Notes under the pieces: generated by a model
The model's input: only the letters and a program-made list of their open reading frames with translations
What the model was told of the DNA's origin: nothing
The model's database searches: none
Origin: an uncultured Aeromonadales bacterium
GTDB lineage: Bacteria; Pseudomonadota; Gammaproteobacteria; Enterobacterales; Succinivibrionaceae
Length of the DNA stretch: 7,154 nucleotides
Assembly (NCBI GenBank): GCA_902796095.1
Contig: CADBNP010000146.1
Span: 1 to 7,154 of the forward strand
Direction: 5' to 3'
Made by a program: the position numbers and the translations under genes
Shown: piece after piece, positions 6,907-7,154 of the stretch
Layout: each line of letters opens with the position of its first letter
How positions within the stretch are numbered: position 1 is the first letter of the stretch

Positions 6907-6936
6907 CTATTTCTCCTCTCTTTTATTGCATGACAT
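6907..6936 (-). CDS. Possible 9-residue leader peptide (MSCNKREEK)
   Basis: A 9-codon frame starts at ATG 6936-6934, with AGGAG at 6949-6945 exactly eight bases upstream, a better ribosome binding site than the Rad50-like gene has. Its TAG stop (6909-6907) lies 11 bases before the ATG at 6895. The frame stays open back to another ATG at 7002, giving 31 residues, but that start has no good Shine-Dalgarno. The peptide has no recognisable family. A role in coupling translation to the downstream ATPase is inferred; it could be chance. Confidence 0.3.
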   Translation of the reverse strand: MSCNKREEK

Positions 6937-6944
6937 CTGATAAT

Positions 6945-6949
6945 CTCCT
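6945..6949 (-). promoter_or_regulatory. Shine-Dalgarno AGGAG of the possible leader mini-ORF
   Basis: AGGAG on the minus strand sits eight bases before ATG 6936, an ideal spacing for a Firmicute. It points to the 9-codon frame and not to the Rad50-like ATPase start. Confidence 0.4.
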
Positions 6950-6968
6950 ATCGTTGCATCATCATTTC

Positions 6969-6977
6969 TGATATAAT
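6969..6977 (+). promoter_or_regulatory. Extended -10 promoter element (TGATATAAT), plus strand
   Basis: TGATATAAT is a perfect TGn-TATAAT extended -10 element on the plus strand, opposite to all genes here. The bases 17 upstream (tatcgt) do not resemble a -35 box. If active, it would start an antisense RNA near 6984 that runs at once through the two inverted repeats at 6978-7000 and 7013-7041. AT-rich intergenic DNA can produce such a match by chance. Confidence 0.3.
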
Positions 6978-7000
6978 GAGAGGGTGAGAATGTACCTCTC
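6978..7000. repeat. Short inverted repeat GAGAGG / CCTCTC
   Basis: GAGAGG (6978-6983) and CCTCTC (6995-7000) form a perfect six-base stem around an 11-base loop. It lies in the gap before the Rad50-like gene and could fold in RNA from either strand. Confidence 0.4.
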
Positions 7001-7012
7001 ATCTTTCTTTGC

Positions 7013-7041
7013 GGTCTGGCAGACTCCTACTCTGTCAGGCC
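7013..7041 (+). other. Strand-biased RNA hairpin, possible weak terminator of an antisense RNA
   Basis: GGTCTGGCAGA (7013-7023) and TCTGTCAGGCC (7031-7041) flank a 7-base loop. As plus-strand RNA they pair over 11 positions, with two G-U wobbles. As minus-strand RNA the same two positions become A-C mismatches, so the structure favours the plus strand. It is followed by GTATATTTT, a poor U-tract. The TGA stop of the partial gene on the opposite strand falls within the right arm. A terminator or structured antisense RNA is an inference. Confidence 0.35.
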
Positions 7042-7154
7042 GTATATTTTAAGCTGAGGATCTCCGTCAAATGCTGAACGGCCTCATCATACTGTTTCTG
7101 AGCATCCGGTCCAAAGATCCGGTAAACATGATCACGGTTTTTGATTCCGAGCTC
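7035..7154 (-). CDS. 3' end of an unidentified gene (partial)
   Basis: An open frame enters from the right edge and ends at TGA 7037-7035, giving 39 residues that include GIKNRDHVYRIFGP and YDEAVQHLTEILSLKYTA. Of the three minus-strand frames it stays open longest, and its amphipathic, charged composition looks protein-like; the other two stop earlier. The product is not recognised. It is probably a small phage gene co-oriented with the operon and separated from the next large gene by about 140 bases. Its start lies outside the window. Confidence 0.5.
   Translation of the reverse strand, partial: ELGIKNRDHVYRIFGPDAQKQYDEAVQHLTEILSLKYTA
7041..7070 (-). promoter_or_regulatory. Weak candidate promoter for the five-gene operon
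   Basis: On the minus strand TTGACG (7070-7065) and TATACG (7046-7041) are separated by 18 bases. They match the sigma-70/sigma-A consensus at five and four of six positions. The pair lies in the end of the partial upstream gene, and transcription would start near 7034, giving a leader of about 140 bases before the Rad50-like gene. The operon may instead be read through from further upstream; this is only the best match I found in the gap. Confidence 0.22.

Larger units (their letters stand above)
1..7154 (-). mobile_element. Phage/prophage replication-recombination module (partial)
   Basis: Five consecutive minus-strand genes encode a Rad50-like ATPase, a Sak4-like ATPase, a DUF669 protein, an SF2 helicase and a primase-helicase. 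Each family is individually common in tailed phages and prophages of Firmicutes, and this combination is typical of their early replication region. Gene spacing is tight throughout and no host housekeeping gene is visible. Both borders lie outside the window: the right edge cuts a gene and the left edge cuts a repeat array. No integrase, attachment site, portal or terminase is present, so a plasmid or another integrative element carrying a phage-like module cannot be excluded. Confidence 0.65.

Noticed and set aside
6907..7002. 31-residue gene starting at ATG 7002
   Set aside because: No suitable Shine-Dalgarno precedes this ATG; the internal ATG at 6936 in the same frame is far better placed, so only the shorter form is listed, at low confidence.
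6896..7034. tRNA or riboswitch in the gap before the Rad50-like gene
   Set aside because: I could find no cloverleaf, CCA-proximal stem or known aptamer core; only short hairpins are visible.

Overview
The window is a block of phage-type DNA replication and recombination genes, most likely from a prophage or temperate tailed phage of a Firmicute, probably a gut clostridium (Lachnospiraceae-like). This rests on the gene set (primase-helicase, SF2 helicase, DUF669 protein, Sak4-like ATPase, short Rad50/SbcC-like ATPase), strong AGGAGG-type ribosome binding sites, moderate GC content and tight gene packing. No structural, integrase or host genes are present to settle phage versus other mobile element.

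Every convincing gene is on the minus strand, so transcription runs right to left. From the right: the 3' end of an unidentified gene (7154-7035); a gap of about 140 bases (7034-6896) with a possible leader mini-ORF and, on the other strand, a hairpin with an extended -10; a Rad50/SbcC-like ATPase (6895-5585); a Sak4-like RecA-fold ATPase (5574-4423); a DUF669 putative single-strand-binding protein (4406-3951); a COG1061-type SF2 helicase (3963-2341); and a primase-helicase (2331-73). The last gene runs into an array of short direct and inverted repeats at 1-86, which reaches the left edge and probably continues past it. Gaps between the five main genes are 9 to 16 bases, with one 13-base overlap, so they look like one translationally linked operon.

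Inferred roles: the primase-helicase unwinds and primes at an origin, for which the adjacent repeat array is the best candidate. The DUF669 protein coats single strands, Sak4 and the SF2 helicase drive annealing or strand remodelling, and the Rad50-like ATPase handles DNA ends. No nuclease partner, DnaB/DnaC pair or bacterial-type SSB is present.

Most unusual: an identical 11-residue peptide (TGYELDWDSTI) occurs in both the DUF669 protein and the primase-helicase, and all six nucleotide differences between its two coding copies are synonymous. This suggests a selected protein motif. Second is the repeat array, which supplies the primase stop codon and lies next to a gene whose product ends in a likely DNA-binding helix-turn-helix. 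I see no wholly new system; the module type is familiar, and the novelty is in these details.
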